Positions 1 to 12,300 of a stretch of DNA of 64,000 nt are shown here, piece after piece. The stretch is taken from NCBI GenBank assembly GCA_025093985.1, contig JACAAK010000002.1:558001-622000 (forward strand), read 5' to 3'. Origin of the DNA: Calvatia gigantea. Its lineage: Eukaryota; Basidiomycota; Agaricomycetes; Agaricales; Lycoperdaceae. The position numbers were made by a program, and so were the translations under genes. The notes under the pieces were generated by a model. The model was not told the DNA's origin and did no database searches. It saw nothing but the letters and a program-made list of their open reading frames with translations. Each line of letters opens with the position of its first letter. Position 1 is the stretch's first letter.

Positions 1-124
1 CTTTCCGCGTCACACTAAATCACGAACTCCATTGATGGGCACTTCTTTCATGTTTCCTGTCTCCTATCTCAATTCCGAGCCTTTCGTGGATTCTTTTGCT
101 GACGCAAAACTTGTCTTGCATCAG

Positions 125-290
125 ATACCTAAACGAACGACGACTTAACGGCAACGAGAACCAAACCCCGCCCAGTGTCTTGAAGCGTCCCGCGACGGAC
201 CAACCCGAAGGCCAGCCAGTCACAGGCAAGCGACCGCGCGGCCGCCCGAAGGGAAGCAAGAACAAGGCGAAATCATCGGAAGCGGCTTGA
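125..290 (+). CDS. AT-hook DNA-binding protein, 3' terminal exon (partial)
   Basis: The last exon of a gene that begins left of the window. The coding stretch opens just after a plausible acceptor (tgcatcag|a) and ends in a TGA at 288-290. It has no in-frame ATG, so it cannot be a complete gene. The roughly 54 residues are polar. They hold one clear AT-hook, KRPRGRPKGSKNK, in which the R-G-R-P core sits in a run of basic residues just before the C-terminus. AT-hooks bind the minor groove of A/T-rich DNA and occur in chromatin and transcription proteins. No other domain is visible, so the specific role is unknown. The short basic tail ends SSEAA. The AT-hook is confident; the exon start is inferred from the splice site and frame only. 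Confidence 0.6.
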
Positions 291-3200
291 AACCCCTTGG
301 TCGCTGTTCTGCTCAGCTTACTGTGAGTGGCTTAGAGTTTGAATGAGTTGAATTTGGCATAGGAGGGAAAACCGGGGGGAAGGATTGAATTCAGCAGACA
401 GGGTAATCACGACTGGCCCATATGTACTGGGGAAGTCATACTGGGAAGTCATTTGATCGTAGATGGGAAGGAGGGTGAACATGAGGAGAGAGCATGGGGG
501 TGTTGGAGGAACCGATCAATACTTGCCCCACAGGGCGCGCCTACTCTGGAAGCGCGTAAAAGGGAGAAGATTATCACTATCGCCTCTTGACCACGCCCAA
601 CTCCTTCGTCCACCTCAGTAGTCCAAGCATGTGTTCGTTTTCGTTACCATTCTGGCAGTATGAACGATCGGACCGGCTGGCAGTCCTCAACATAACGCGT
701 AACGGAGCCTTATTCGGATTTCTCGTTTCTCGAGGTGGACATTGCTTCGGACATTTTGATCACGCGATTTTTCATCGACCAGAGCCCGCTGCGGTGAGAT
801 AGGCTCACATTGAATCTTCATACATCTTCCTCAGCTACACGTCCACTTCTAATTCATGTGCTAACGTGCTGTGTTGCTCTATTCGTTAATTTATTTAAGA
901 TTCCAATATCCATATCTCACCCCCATTCTCTGTACCCCACTCGTATGTATCTATATACCACGTCTTGGGCTGTAGCCAAATTTCCTGATAACAGAATAAT
1001 GATCATTCAATATCTCTCCTTCTACCTGTCGGCCTACGTTGGACACAAGCCTATTCTCGGACCATACCAGCCCATGGCGGTTAAAGGGATTTCGCGATCA
1101 ACCTTAGGAAGCTCCACATCAGCTAGTCAGGGGGTCCCGGTTTACGTTGAAATCGCACATTCAATCCCTCAGCAGCTTGACAGGATAAATTCACAAGTGT
1201 GACCACCTGGACGGTCTAGCTCATCTTACAGACCGTCCCAACAGATGGGTTAAGGCAGATATGCAGTCGAGCACCTCATGTTCAGCTTCCCTCAAGCCTC
1301 TGAGAAGCAACCTATTACGGCAGTCCGTCAGCTGTTCATCACGGCCATCGATAACTCCACTGATCCCCACATCCTTGAGATCTGTGAATGTCCTTTGCAC
1401 CGACGGCATACTGAGATCCCCGCGCGGAATGCCCGCAGTGGGAGGAAAGCAATTCAAAATAAGAGTCACTTGGACTCAAACTGGGTTAGAGATCTACTGT
1501 CCCAGGTTTTCATGACCTCAATGAGCCCCGGGAGATGCTTAGGTTGCTGTTTCTGTGCTGATTGTATATATTCACGTTGAAAACCGTGATTAGTGCAGAA
1601 GCCCTGGAACGGCGTCCATCTGTTCAACGCAAATCGCAGGGATCTGGGACGAGAACAGGAAATAGCGCGTTTTGGAACTTTTAGGATTCTAATTTAAGCC
1701 ACCTCCAGCGCACATTAGTTTATGGTTGCGAGCTTACTTATTGCCAATCAGACGCGCTGGGTGGAACATGCTCTAAGATGCTGGATGTCTTTGTTGGTGC
1801 AAAACGCTATTTGCCACCCATGCATGCCGAGCGGGTTGAGTCGGGTCTAAAAGTTCATTTGAAAGGCGCACCATGTCCAGTGCCCTCTGATTATGCATTT
1901 ATCACACATCTCGACAGATGAACCAAGCTTCTCGAGCGAGATTCGAAACTTTCATCCAACCGCTGGCACTCTTGACCTCCGCCAAGTCCCGAGCTCTATT
2001 TTGGGACAGCGGCTTGGTCCTTAGTGTTTGACACCCCAGCAAGGCAGGAGATGTAAAACTCGTCAGAACCTGCCAGAACAGCCACGAATTCTTGGTCTGC
2101 GCACCAATTCCACGCGATGATTTGGGATGCAAAACATATCAATTCTCCAAGGGAGGCCAAAGCAAAAGTACGAATAGTTTGCAATGGGTTCCTATCTGCC
2201 CGGGGCCCCTGAATTGAACACATAATCTTTAGAATACCGAGGACGAGTTACACTTCAATTTAACACTTGGCGGGAGGTTCTGGAGCTATCAAGGGGAAAG
2301 CCCAAAAATATGAAGGCTGCACGTCGAGTAAACTGCCGACATGCGTCAACCGCTGGGAGAACGTTTGTGTGCCAATACTGACCAATTTAAATCGAGTTTC
2401 TACATCGGAGGTCTATCGAAGGAAATACTCCGTCCAGAGCGAAACAGGGTTCTCACACTTATCTTGAATCTTGGGCTTGATCAGTCTACATGAACAGAGT
2501 ACCGGACAACAATCACGCTCGGGTTCGCCGTAGGTATCAACTTCTCGCCTTGAGCTCCAACCATCAAATTATACTACACCATGGTGCGACGTTATTAATA
2601 AACGGACGGAGAGTACGTACTGATTTTAAAATGGCTCGCTTTCCCAGCCACCCACATGTAGTTAGACGTGACTTGAATAGCTTTGAAATGACAGCGCAAG
2701 CACATCCAGGCCTATACGTACGTACGGACCATTTCGACAGGGAGCGGGTTTGACGGTCGAAGAGTCTCTCTCGGGCCCCGTTTCAATCTATGGCTTCTAG
2801 GCTCCGCCTTTGAAACACTGAACATTGATAGCATCCGGTTCGACAATTGAATATTGAATGAGTTGTCTGTCGCCGGATTCAATTACTAAGTTATCAGTAA
2901 TCATAGGAGCTGTATCTTGGAGGTAATCCTAGGACAACGATATCCCTCTCTAACTCGTCCTTGTCGATTCATCGTGTCGCTTCCACTGAAAGGCACCGAC
3001 TGTCAGGAATTTTGCGAGGGTTGCCATCGTTGATATTAGATCCACAAGGCCTTATTCAACATTTCAATGAAAGTTACGTACTGACGACAGATTCCGTGCC
3101 TTTTAGCCATTACTAGCAGCCCCTCACCGGGGTCGGGCGTTACACCCAAACTAGAACAAAAGGCAAAGTGAACCAGCCATCCCGTGGTGCTGGGCTCGTT

Positions 3201-6200
3201 ATGTGGGCACTGAACTCCCAAGAATCGGGAATTACGGCAAGCCATGCGCCTGGAAGAAAGAGAACTGTTTGATCAAAATGACTGCAGACAGCGGAGAACG
3301 AAGGTACAGGCCGCACTCAATTGCTTCAGGACAAGCCTCAAGGCCACATTGTGGAGTGGGGTTTGAGTAATTTGAGTAATCGATTGTTCGCTGACAAAGG
3401 CCCCGTTTCCCCTGGCCCTCTGCTCTTCAAAGAAGTTCATCTGCCAACAGCGCTAGAACACAAGAAGCCCAGTGAGATCGCTCTGCTCCCGCTCCCGACG
3501 TTTGTGCCGGCGGACATATTCATCAACGTCCAAGTGTCGAATTGGGCTGAGATACCTTGCGTCTGCCGGATTGTGGGTTGCGGTAGGTGGAGAAAGTAGT
3601 TCCCTCGAGTTGGGGGCGTCTATATCCTCTCTTCGTACGCGACGCTTAACGGCCCAACCCAATGCCCGAAGAATTCTTGGCAGCAGCGGCGGGCACACCA
3701 CGGCACAGCACAAAAACTTCATAATCATCAGAAGAGAATGGCATCAATCTTCCTCACGAAGTTCGAACATGCCCGGTATAGCAGGGCCAACACGCCCAAA
3801 TGGCTTTGAACTCCCCTTCCTGAGTTTAGAGAACAAGAACAGCGTCCGAAAAGTCCATCGCGAATCAGGGGAAGCCATCAATCGTGACCTACGGTGCCCC
3901 CTGAGCTTTTTGTCGGTTAGGATCTTTCTGGATGGTGGTGTTAAAGTGCTCCCGGATCGTGAGTTGGGTTATGTACTTGGCTCGAACCCTTAGCGAATGG
4001 GTAGATCAGTAGTAAGCGATTGAACCTAAACTGAACTCGCATTATCGCATGGTTATTGCTAGTCGGTGTGAAATGCGCATTATGTACGCCACCAACACAC
4101 CAAGATAAGCGATCTCAAAGGTGATGAATGCGAGTGCTATTAGCATCCGCGAATTACAAAAGTCGTGTGACGTCCCTGGTGAGCCATACGATCCAAGTCC
4201 TGATTCATGGCAGACAACACAAGCTAAGCCGGCATTGACAGCTTGACCTATGGCGCGTGGGGTTTGAAAGCGAACCACCAATATTAATGAAGGCCATGAG
4301 GAGGAATTTTGGCGAGAAAAGCCACCCAGTCTTACTCTTCCCTGTCCAGAGCATGGAGGAGAAGACGAAGAATGCCTTCTAATTACTCGAACGCCTTGGA
4401 CCGGGTGGGCTTGGGAGGCCTAGGATCAAAATGGACGTTCGTGGCGCGATCAGCTGAAGGGCGGGAAATCGAATCGAATAAGCGGCGGCGACCCGCGTTT
4501 TGAGGTGCTGTTCGTCGGTATTCGGGATTGGCCGTCAGGAAGGCGGTCTTAAGGGTCCTTACGAATCAGGGGTAGCTATCGAGTAAGTCAAAGAAGGTCG
4601 ATTTGGGTTTTTCCGGTGTTGGACTCGTGTTTTGCCTAGAAGTCAAGTAGAGTTTCCGGTGTGAGGCTGGATCAAATTTTGAGAGAGGTGTAGAAGTTTT
4701 GGGAGGAAAGAGCTGGAAAGAGCCGCGGGCCACGTGTTAGGGTCCCACAATCGAAGTTGCCCCAACCCTGCCTCGATAGATATGCCTGGTTAAAAAGCCA
4801 CCCCCGGAAGCGCCAGTGGAATACCCTAACTTTAGGACAAATTTAGACATAGCTACCAGAGACAATTATAGTGACCGGAAATCCTTTTACCGTGTCACGG
4901 AACCCGGAAGTTGGGTAGGCTAAGGTTACGAGTGCATCTAGAATTAATACTTCAGAAAGTTTAAACGGACTGACTCAACCGTAATATTCTATACCGGAAA
5001 GATACGCGACCGGCAAAGCGGAATATCACCGGCACCACGGTTTCTTCGCAGTTGTAGACAAGGAATTGAAGGTGGGTGGCACGACGTACCACAGCTATTT
5101 TTAGACCTCCCCCTCACCTACACTACTCTGTGAGTAAATAACGAGCGGGTATAAGGCTCGCAGTGAGAGTATATGGCCACGGGATCTTATAGTGGAGGCA
5201 TCAGCCGTTGTTCACCGCCCCCCGAGGATGTATCAAGAGATATCAGATACCTCTCCGCCACAGATCAAATTCGGATTATCAGCACTCCATCACCATTCCT
5301 ATCATCGTCGGACGAGTTCAAAGTAGCTTATATGTGGCAAGCCTCGGATTTTACCATGGTTCGATGGCTTACCAACTAAGGAACTGCAATCAATTTATCA
5401 CAGTATGTGTAAAATTAGACCAGGGCGGCATAAGTTGCCGCCACAGTCCTCGGTATTCATGAAGTTAGCTCAGAGTACTCATCACCGAGTTAATCATCCC
5501 ACCCCCACCTGCCCAACAATGCAGCAAAGACACCACAACTCGAGTCCAACATACCCTTCGCAGGGACTCAACTCAGCTCGAAAGTCAAAATTATGCACGT
5601 TTGCGTTGGTTATACCCATTTAAAGATTCACCCGTCGTCCCGACCCCCGAGCCCCAAATCCTTCTATTCTTTGGCCTGAATGATGGTGATGGGCTATTGA
5701 TCCATAGGCCTCTCCGAGAGGTTCATATATATAGAATGTGGGGTATTTCTGTTCGATGGGGTATCGGCGAATTAGTCAGGATTCCTGACGTTGATTTCGA
5801 GCACACCGGGTCCGGCTGTTGCTGTATCCCTTTGCCCCAAGCTTTTTGAAAATGGAATTTAGTTATTATGGGAAGTCACCTCACTTCATCAGTAATCCGG
5901 AAATTCGTACTACCTAGCATTTTTCTGTGGTTTATTCAGTCCAATATTACATTCTGGTATCCGTGATAACCCGGTAGGCTGCCTCGTGGACGACCTGGTG
6001 TTTTTGGGGTTGTGGAGTACTTGCCATCCACCGGTAAATGCCTCATGGTCAACGGGAAGAATATCGGCTGATATCGAAAATGATGCCAGGGCCTAGATTA
6101 AAATTCACATTCCGTGCAGTCCGTCAACTTCTGTTTGACGGATGGGAAAAGAGCAACGGGTATAAACAGGGGAGAAGCCCACATCCGGACTTGTCGATGG

Positions 6201-8394
6201 GGTGAATGGACTGTCGCACAAAAGTGGATGCGCTCGGGACGGGTGGTTGTTCGAAGAACTTCGAAGCCCGAATCAAACTCTGAACCCGAGTCGTGTAAAC
6301 ACACATGGGTCCAGCGTTCCTAGCCCGTGCCCAAAACTAGAGGGCCTTTGAGAATACACAATCGGGAGATTCTGAGCGTGCGCTGGCTCTCATGAGGTTC
6401 GCGCTGCAGGAATAACTCACGGTGGTGATCACCTGAAGTCCGACTTCTTCCGGAGCGGAGCCCAGATTTTGCATGAGAAATCAAGAACTTCGTGCGAGTA
6501 CCTCAAGCAGGGGTAAGGACTTCTCCCCACACTCGCGGAGTTCCCATTCTCTGCAATTGTCAGAATTCTCGTTTCGGAATTATTAAGTCAAAGGTCGGTC
6601 TGGAGTTGGTGTGGGGAAGTGACGGCGAGCCGGAAGGGGGAATTAGATCGCTCGAGCCTCATTGTCGGCAACGATGCTCAGTGGTAAGTACCCACCGATG
6701 TCCCCGTATTTTAGACCACGAGGGCTCCCCCTATTTCGGTGGTATCAATAAGGTTGCGCTGAAGTTGGGGATTAGCTTAGCAGCTTAGGGGGCGGTCACA
6801 CAGCGCCGGGTCCATCCGACTCCTGGGCCTTCGAGATCACGCAACAATGAACAGGACCTTGGATCATATGAGACCAAAAGTCATGCCATGATGATCCTAC
6901 AGGCGTTGCTTGTAAATTATTTTAAATTATCTGTAACCACTACAAATGGTATTCACACTGTCACTGCTAAGGGATCATTCGGGGTCGGGAAAATGCTAGG
7001 CGCTGTAGCCTGGGGCTTTGTACGAGGAGCAGTGTTCGGTGTTTTCGGTGCAATTGCGTGCTCCACAAGCCCGATTTTGTCGTTCATCTTTTATATAAGC
7101 AAGTCCAGTTCACTTCGGTCGCTGACACACCGAGTACAGAAACATTGGGGTCATGGTCCGAGTAAGAGAACGCCATCTAGGAGTGACCATGGGTGCAAGC
7201 GAATTGAACCACTTCTAGAAATTCGGAAAAAGATAAATCGGTTAGAGGTACTAAGGATCGATACATAGGTGGTGCATAGGTGTTATAGGACCATCAGTAA
7301 CTGAGATTGCGGAAATTAAGGTAAGGGAGAAATAGGGGAAGAAGCAGGGAGGGTTTACCGCGTGGGCGGCGGCCTGCGGCCAGATCTCGTCGTGACCCAA
7401 CTGAGTCAACAATAGATGTGGACCTGTCGGAAGCGACGGGTATATAAGAGGGGTAAGGTAAGCGCTGTGATACGGTAGTAATTGTAATCGATCTAAGCGC
7501 ATGTGCAAAGACGTTGCTGCGATCCTTGGACGCAGCTGTTCAATGCGCTGCGCATAGGTTTTGTGCACGGCGACTTTAGGGGTGCATTGTTTCACAAGGA
7601 AGGATTTCCTGCAGGTCTGTGTCAAGCGCGTCATAGAAGATGAGTCTCGTTGCTTCCACGGAAAAGCACAGTTCCGACGTGAGGCTGATCTACAGGAGTA
7701 TGACATTGATTATGTTAAGTCTAAACAAGGCAAAGGAGCGGAGTGGGTTGATGTGTCGACATCGTCGGTCAAGGTGAAGAAGTGCGAGGATACCGCATTT
7801 GGACAATGCAGGGAGGTGCCTGAATGGAGGGGCAGTGAACGATGAAAGCGGGACCTTCTGCCATGCCAATGGGCATACGTACACCTACTCTGGTTTTGGG
7901 GAGCTGTTGTACGGGTCACTCACGTCGTTATGCTGAACAAATATAGGTTACCCAGGTCGATGGGGTAATTGTTGTAATTTTGTGGGTTGCCTTCCTGGAT
8001 AATTGGGTGGGTACGAATTCTGGGTATGTGCTAGAACGAGGGAGCAGAAGGGGATATTCCGAGTACTTGCCGCGGTGGCGAGTCATCGAGCGCTCCTAGT
8101 CATGACAGCACAGCGCAATGCCGCAAGCCTACGCAATATGAGAAATTAGTCAGCATGTGTATGCGTGGACAGCGGGGACAAGGGTGGATGGCGGGCGTCG
8201 GGTAGACGAACTGAGCTGGTTTGGGGTGAGTGTGACCGTGACTGCGGATCTGAGATGACCCCGATCTTGTGGACGGTCAGTTTCACAGCTTGACTGTTTC
8301 CGTATTTCCCGTATCGGCTTTCTGCCTCTCCGAATCGTTTATATATCCAACTACCACCAATGCCTCCCAATATTCACCGCCCTCCTCTCCAGTC
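291..8394. other. Gene-poor tract, no supported gene
   Basis: About 8.1 kb in which I find no open frame with recognisable domain content or a convincing exon-intron series. The longest frames (for example 3472-3993 + and 7251-7706 -) are about 150-170 codons, have skewed, Arg/Ser-rich composition and match no family I know. A stretch at 7561-7845 (+) reads somewhat like protein but is unidentified. Short near-repeats occur, for example 'aatcaggggaagccatc' near 3864 and a diverged form near 4563. This suggests decayed repetitive DNA, which is inference. Confidence 0.45.
8338..8346 (+). promoter_or_regulatory. TATA-like box upstream of the cyclin gene
   Basis: The sequence tttatatat lies about 50 nt upstream of the chosen cyclin ATG at 8395 and is followed by a C/T-rich leader. 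The spacing would give a short 5' untranslated region, which is common for fungal genes. It was judged by eye only; no transcript data were available. Confidence 0.35.
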
Positions 8395-9385
8395 ATGTTT
8401 ACTTCTCCGGTCCATCCAAATTCTCTTGTGGATCCTGCCACCCACTCCCCAGCTCTTCTCGACCTCATCAACTTCAAGGTCTCCAAGCCAGTCACCGGTA
8501 AGCCCCTCATCCTCTCTCTTCCTTCTTCAGTGTGCTTACATCTTCTCAGACTATCTTGTCGATTGTGTAGTAGAGACAGTGGACTATGCCATGGGCCGTC
8601 CTACTCCTTCCTTCTCTTCGAGAGCTCGCTCTCGCGTTCGCAGACCAGAACATGCCAAGTTCACCACATTCGTCAAGAACGTCATCGAGCGTGCAGAGAT
8701 CACCATGCAAACTATCCTCGCTTCTCTTGTGTACATTGATCGGGCAAAACCTCATCTACATATTGCCTTGGAGGAATGGGCACTTGAGAGGGTTTTTCTG
8801 GGTGCAATTATCGTCGCCTCTAAGGTAAGCCAATCTGCTCCACATTTCTGCTCTTCCTCTTTGATCGCTAATACTTGCCTATTATAGTACCTGAACGACT
8901 CCACACTAAAGAACGTCCACTGGGCACTCTGTACCGGTGTCTTCGGCAAGCGCGATGTGGGTCGCATCGAGCGCGAGTACCTCGATGTTCTCGATTTTGA
9001 GCTTGGCATTACCGAGGCCGACCTCTTGAGTCACCACCAAGGACTCCTCAATGCCGTCCGCCCAACACCTTCCCACAGAGCACACCATCTCCAGTTTTCC
9101 CGTCCTCATCATGCTACGAGCCGAACACCGATGTCATCTCCCTCCTCCTCTGCCCCCGAACTATCGCCATCGAGCGATGAGTCTTCTTCCGGTTCGGCAT
9201 CACCTCGCACCCCGAGTTCCCTCGACTCGTCACCGTCGTATACTCATGGCAAGCACCACCAGCCGCAGAACGCGCCGACGCACACCAAAAAGTCTCTGCC
9301 GTCCGCGACAATAGACTCGCTCATCCGGGCATTCCCTATACCTCACCCACCATCATCACATCAATCTGTCCGTGTTCACTCGTAG
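8395..9385 (+). CDS. Pho85-type (PCL1/PCL2-like) cyclin
   Basis: Predicted 291-aa cyclin in three exons: 8395-8497, 8550-8824 and 8888-9385. The introns are 52 and 63 nt, have canonical GTAAGC donors and join phases 1 and 0 without a stop. The N-terminus reads MFTSPVHPNSLVDPATHSP. The cyclin box follows, roughly residues 40-190, including LEEWALERVFLGAIIVASK and then YLNDSTLKNVHWA, with the basic and acidic turns typical of cyclin N-terminal domains. FGKRDVGRIEREYLDVLDF is characteristic of PCL cyclins. These activate the Pho85 cyclin-dependent kinase (CDK5-like) and link cell-cycle entry, morphogenesis and nutrient state. The last 90 residues are low-complexity Ser/Pro with several S/T-P sites, possible kinase targets. 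The ATG at 8395 is chosen because upstream in-frame codons include no other ATG and lie around the TATA-like box. Family assignment is confident; which PCL paralogue it is remains open. Confidence 0.85.
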
Positions 9386-12300
9386 TTTCCCAACTTCTTT
9401 TCCCGCTTCTTTGAGCCGCATTTCGGATATCCCGCATCAAGAACACCCCCTTCCTTCCATCATGCATTTTTTTCATGGTTTCTTAGGCAGTTCTGTTTAT
9501 GTGTCTATGCATTTGTTCCCTGCCACCTGTCATTCATCGCTTTTCATATTCACAATCATCTTCATCTAGCATTCTCTTATTCGCCTCAGCACCGTTTATA
9601 CATAATTATTGCTGTCCAAAGGCCTCCTATATCTTCGTTATTCCCATGTTGTTTCAATACCATAGCTTAGTAGTATATCTTTTACCCTTTACATGTCTCT
9701 GTTCCATGTTGGTCATGGTGTATACATTCGTCAACATGATATCCTCCCTTACACGATCTCACTCGAACGTCTAAGTTGTTTAAATTTAAATCTACCCTAG
9801 ATGCTTGAAAAAAAAAAGTTTCCCCGGATCTGCACGTTGGAGTCTACCTAAGACAGTAGTACCGGAAAGCTGCAACATGCGGAAGGCTCCTAATTTGACG
9901 TCGAGCAAGATGTCACAATGCGAGTTCAACCGCAGCCGAATAGGTGGTAAGTGGAAGTACTGCCTGCATGTCGTGAAAAAAAAAAAAGACGCCTCAAGGC
10001 AATTCTTTGATGAAGTTTCCACTGACATCTTCCGTGGTATTGTCGATTCGTGGCAGTTCGGCGGTCACGGACAATCGCGAATTGAGGTTCTTACCTTGTC
10101 AGACTCTTACTAAATCACAGCCATCATGGTCCGACATTTTTTGACACTGGACAGTCTGCTCAGAATTCCCGAATGAGCGCCTAGTGAGCTGAGAACTGAC
10201 TTAAAATGTATACATTGACGAGTTCCACTCTCTCCCTGATTCAGAGTCACCTGTGATGACACGAGACAAGGCCGAAGACGGACATATTTGCCGGCGGATA
10301 GATGCGTACCGTACGTATGAGCTGCGCCCTGTCAGCGGGGATGTGGACACCGTTGCCGTGAACGCGTGAGCGCGAGAGGGTGAGTGACTCAGGCCGAGGA
10401 ACCCTAACTGAGCTTCTCTCAATTGCTCGTGTTTCGTTGCTACTGACTCGAAGAAACTGGGGTGGTACCTTCAACCGGAACTTTATGGGCCCGTTTTGGC
10501 AAGTTCAGGCTTTTTGAGCGGCTTATGGTTTAATGATTCATTGCCAGTGGCATTGGGTATTCCCCCGTATCTTTACTCATTAGGCCTTTAGGAGTCGCAC
10601 CGTCATGTCACTGGTGTCGATTCTCAAGGAGGTTCAAATTTGTTGGTATCTGAATCAAGCGAACAATCGTCGATGGATCATCACTCCGTCGTCATCAATA
10701 TCGTAAAGGTCGGAAACCAAGCCAAGGTGAATGGCCTTGATGCGTGATGGCCCATCCAAAGACAATGAACACTCGTGTTATTGCAGCTACAATCTTCGAG
10801 AAGAATCAACAACCGAAGGCACCATTTCATAACAGCACCTGCACAACAGTCCCTCATGGCCTCATGAAACGTTACGACAGCGTACTGCCTACACAAGCAT
10901 ATTGCTCAGATACCCACAGCCCTTAGTCCATTGTTCTCCCCTTCTTTCGCACAAGATGGAACACGTCATGCGCACCCTTTTGTGATAGTCTGGAAACTCA
11001 CCAACGAACGCGATTCATTTTTTTCAACGCATGGAAACCGCGTTTGTTTGAAAGAGCTTCGACTGACCGGTGACCCTTGGAGCGTCTTACCGGCTCAGAA
11101 GTTCGTCTGAGGCGGTGTGAAAAAAACTGTTGGGGCATGTCAAATTAGAAACTCGTGGTGCTGGTGCCAGGGCGTCTGGACTGTACAGCTTCAAAATGTC
11201 CGCAGCCGAGGGGGGCTCCGCTGACAGACACATCCGATGTGTCTGGAACTGCGCAAATATGCGGTCACCGGCCAATCCCACAGTGGCATCACTGCCCTGA
11301 CTGAGGTGGGGGGTTCGAGACAGTCCCAGGGCTCTTTCTCGATCTGAGCACAGCCACGAGGGTTATGAATAACACAGGAGATATCAATGTTGGTCACCTT
11401 GTTGTCCCCTGGCGCTCAGCATGGGTTCTCAGCAGCTGTAATAGGCTCCCAGGCTCATTGCTGAGTGCCCGAATGGCATCCTCGGCTGTCTCACTGGTGT
11501 CTCATATGGGCTCGTCGCTGTGACCTATGTACTGCATGGATCCCAGCACGACCTGATCCAATTTCCTGCTCCACTCCTGAGTATACAGGTGTAAAGTGGG
11601 GGAGGTTAACGGGAGTTTCGATAAATTAGGCGTCAATATCGACGAACCAATAATCAGGATGATAGGGGCGTCCCTAGTCAGGCTCAAATTGTTCACCATG
11701 ATTGACGATCCGCAATTAAGCTTATGCTGGCTCATTGAAATCACACGATTTAACGACAGGTTATCTTGTCAATAGATTTTCTCGTGCAACTTGAGGACCA
11801 GGTAATCCCCGGCTTAAGATTATGGTGGCTGGTTGCCAAATTGGTAAAGGAACGAGAACTGCAAGAGCTGTTATTGGTTACTGGGCGCATATGGCCAGGT
11901 TAGGTCTAATGGAATTCTTCTGGGACTAATCCATGGTAAATGAGTACGATGAAAGAGGGCCATGTGGTTCTGATTCGAGAATCGACGACGCACACTTGAA
12001 CATGTGATAAGATAACGACTTCCTTATCCTACTGAGTGGGTGGTGAGATTTTTTTCGGAAGTAGGCTATTTCGCCGACTCTTGATAGGCTCGCCTAGAAT
12101 TCACTCCAGACAATTCCCAACGCTTAATATTTAATATGATTATGGGGTAAGGTCACAGACGAGGAGATTCATCCAAAATCTCAACTATGATATTGGTGAA
12201 TGCGTGTCGATCTCTGCTGTGCGTAATAGAAAATCGTTCACGAACCACGGTCCGATCGCTGGCGTAGCAAATCACACCAAGCCGAGCTCCGACCTGGTGC

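Noticed and set aside
3472..3993. 173-codon plus-strand open frame
   Set aside because: Arg/Ser-rich composition, an overlapping opposite-strand frame, no domain, no intron context. Probably chance.
7251..7845. Overlapping 151-codon minus and 94-codon plus frames
   Set aside because: Neither has a recognisable motif or splice partners. The plus frame reads somewhat protein-like but could not be extended into a gene.
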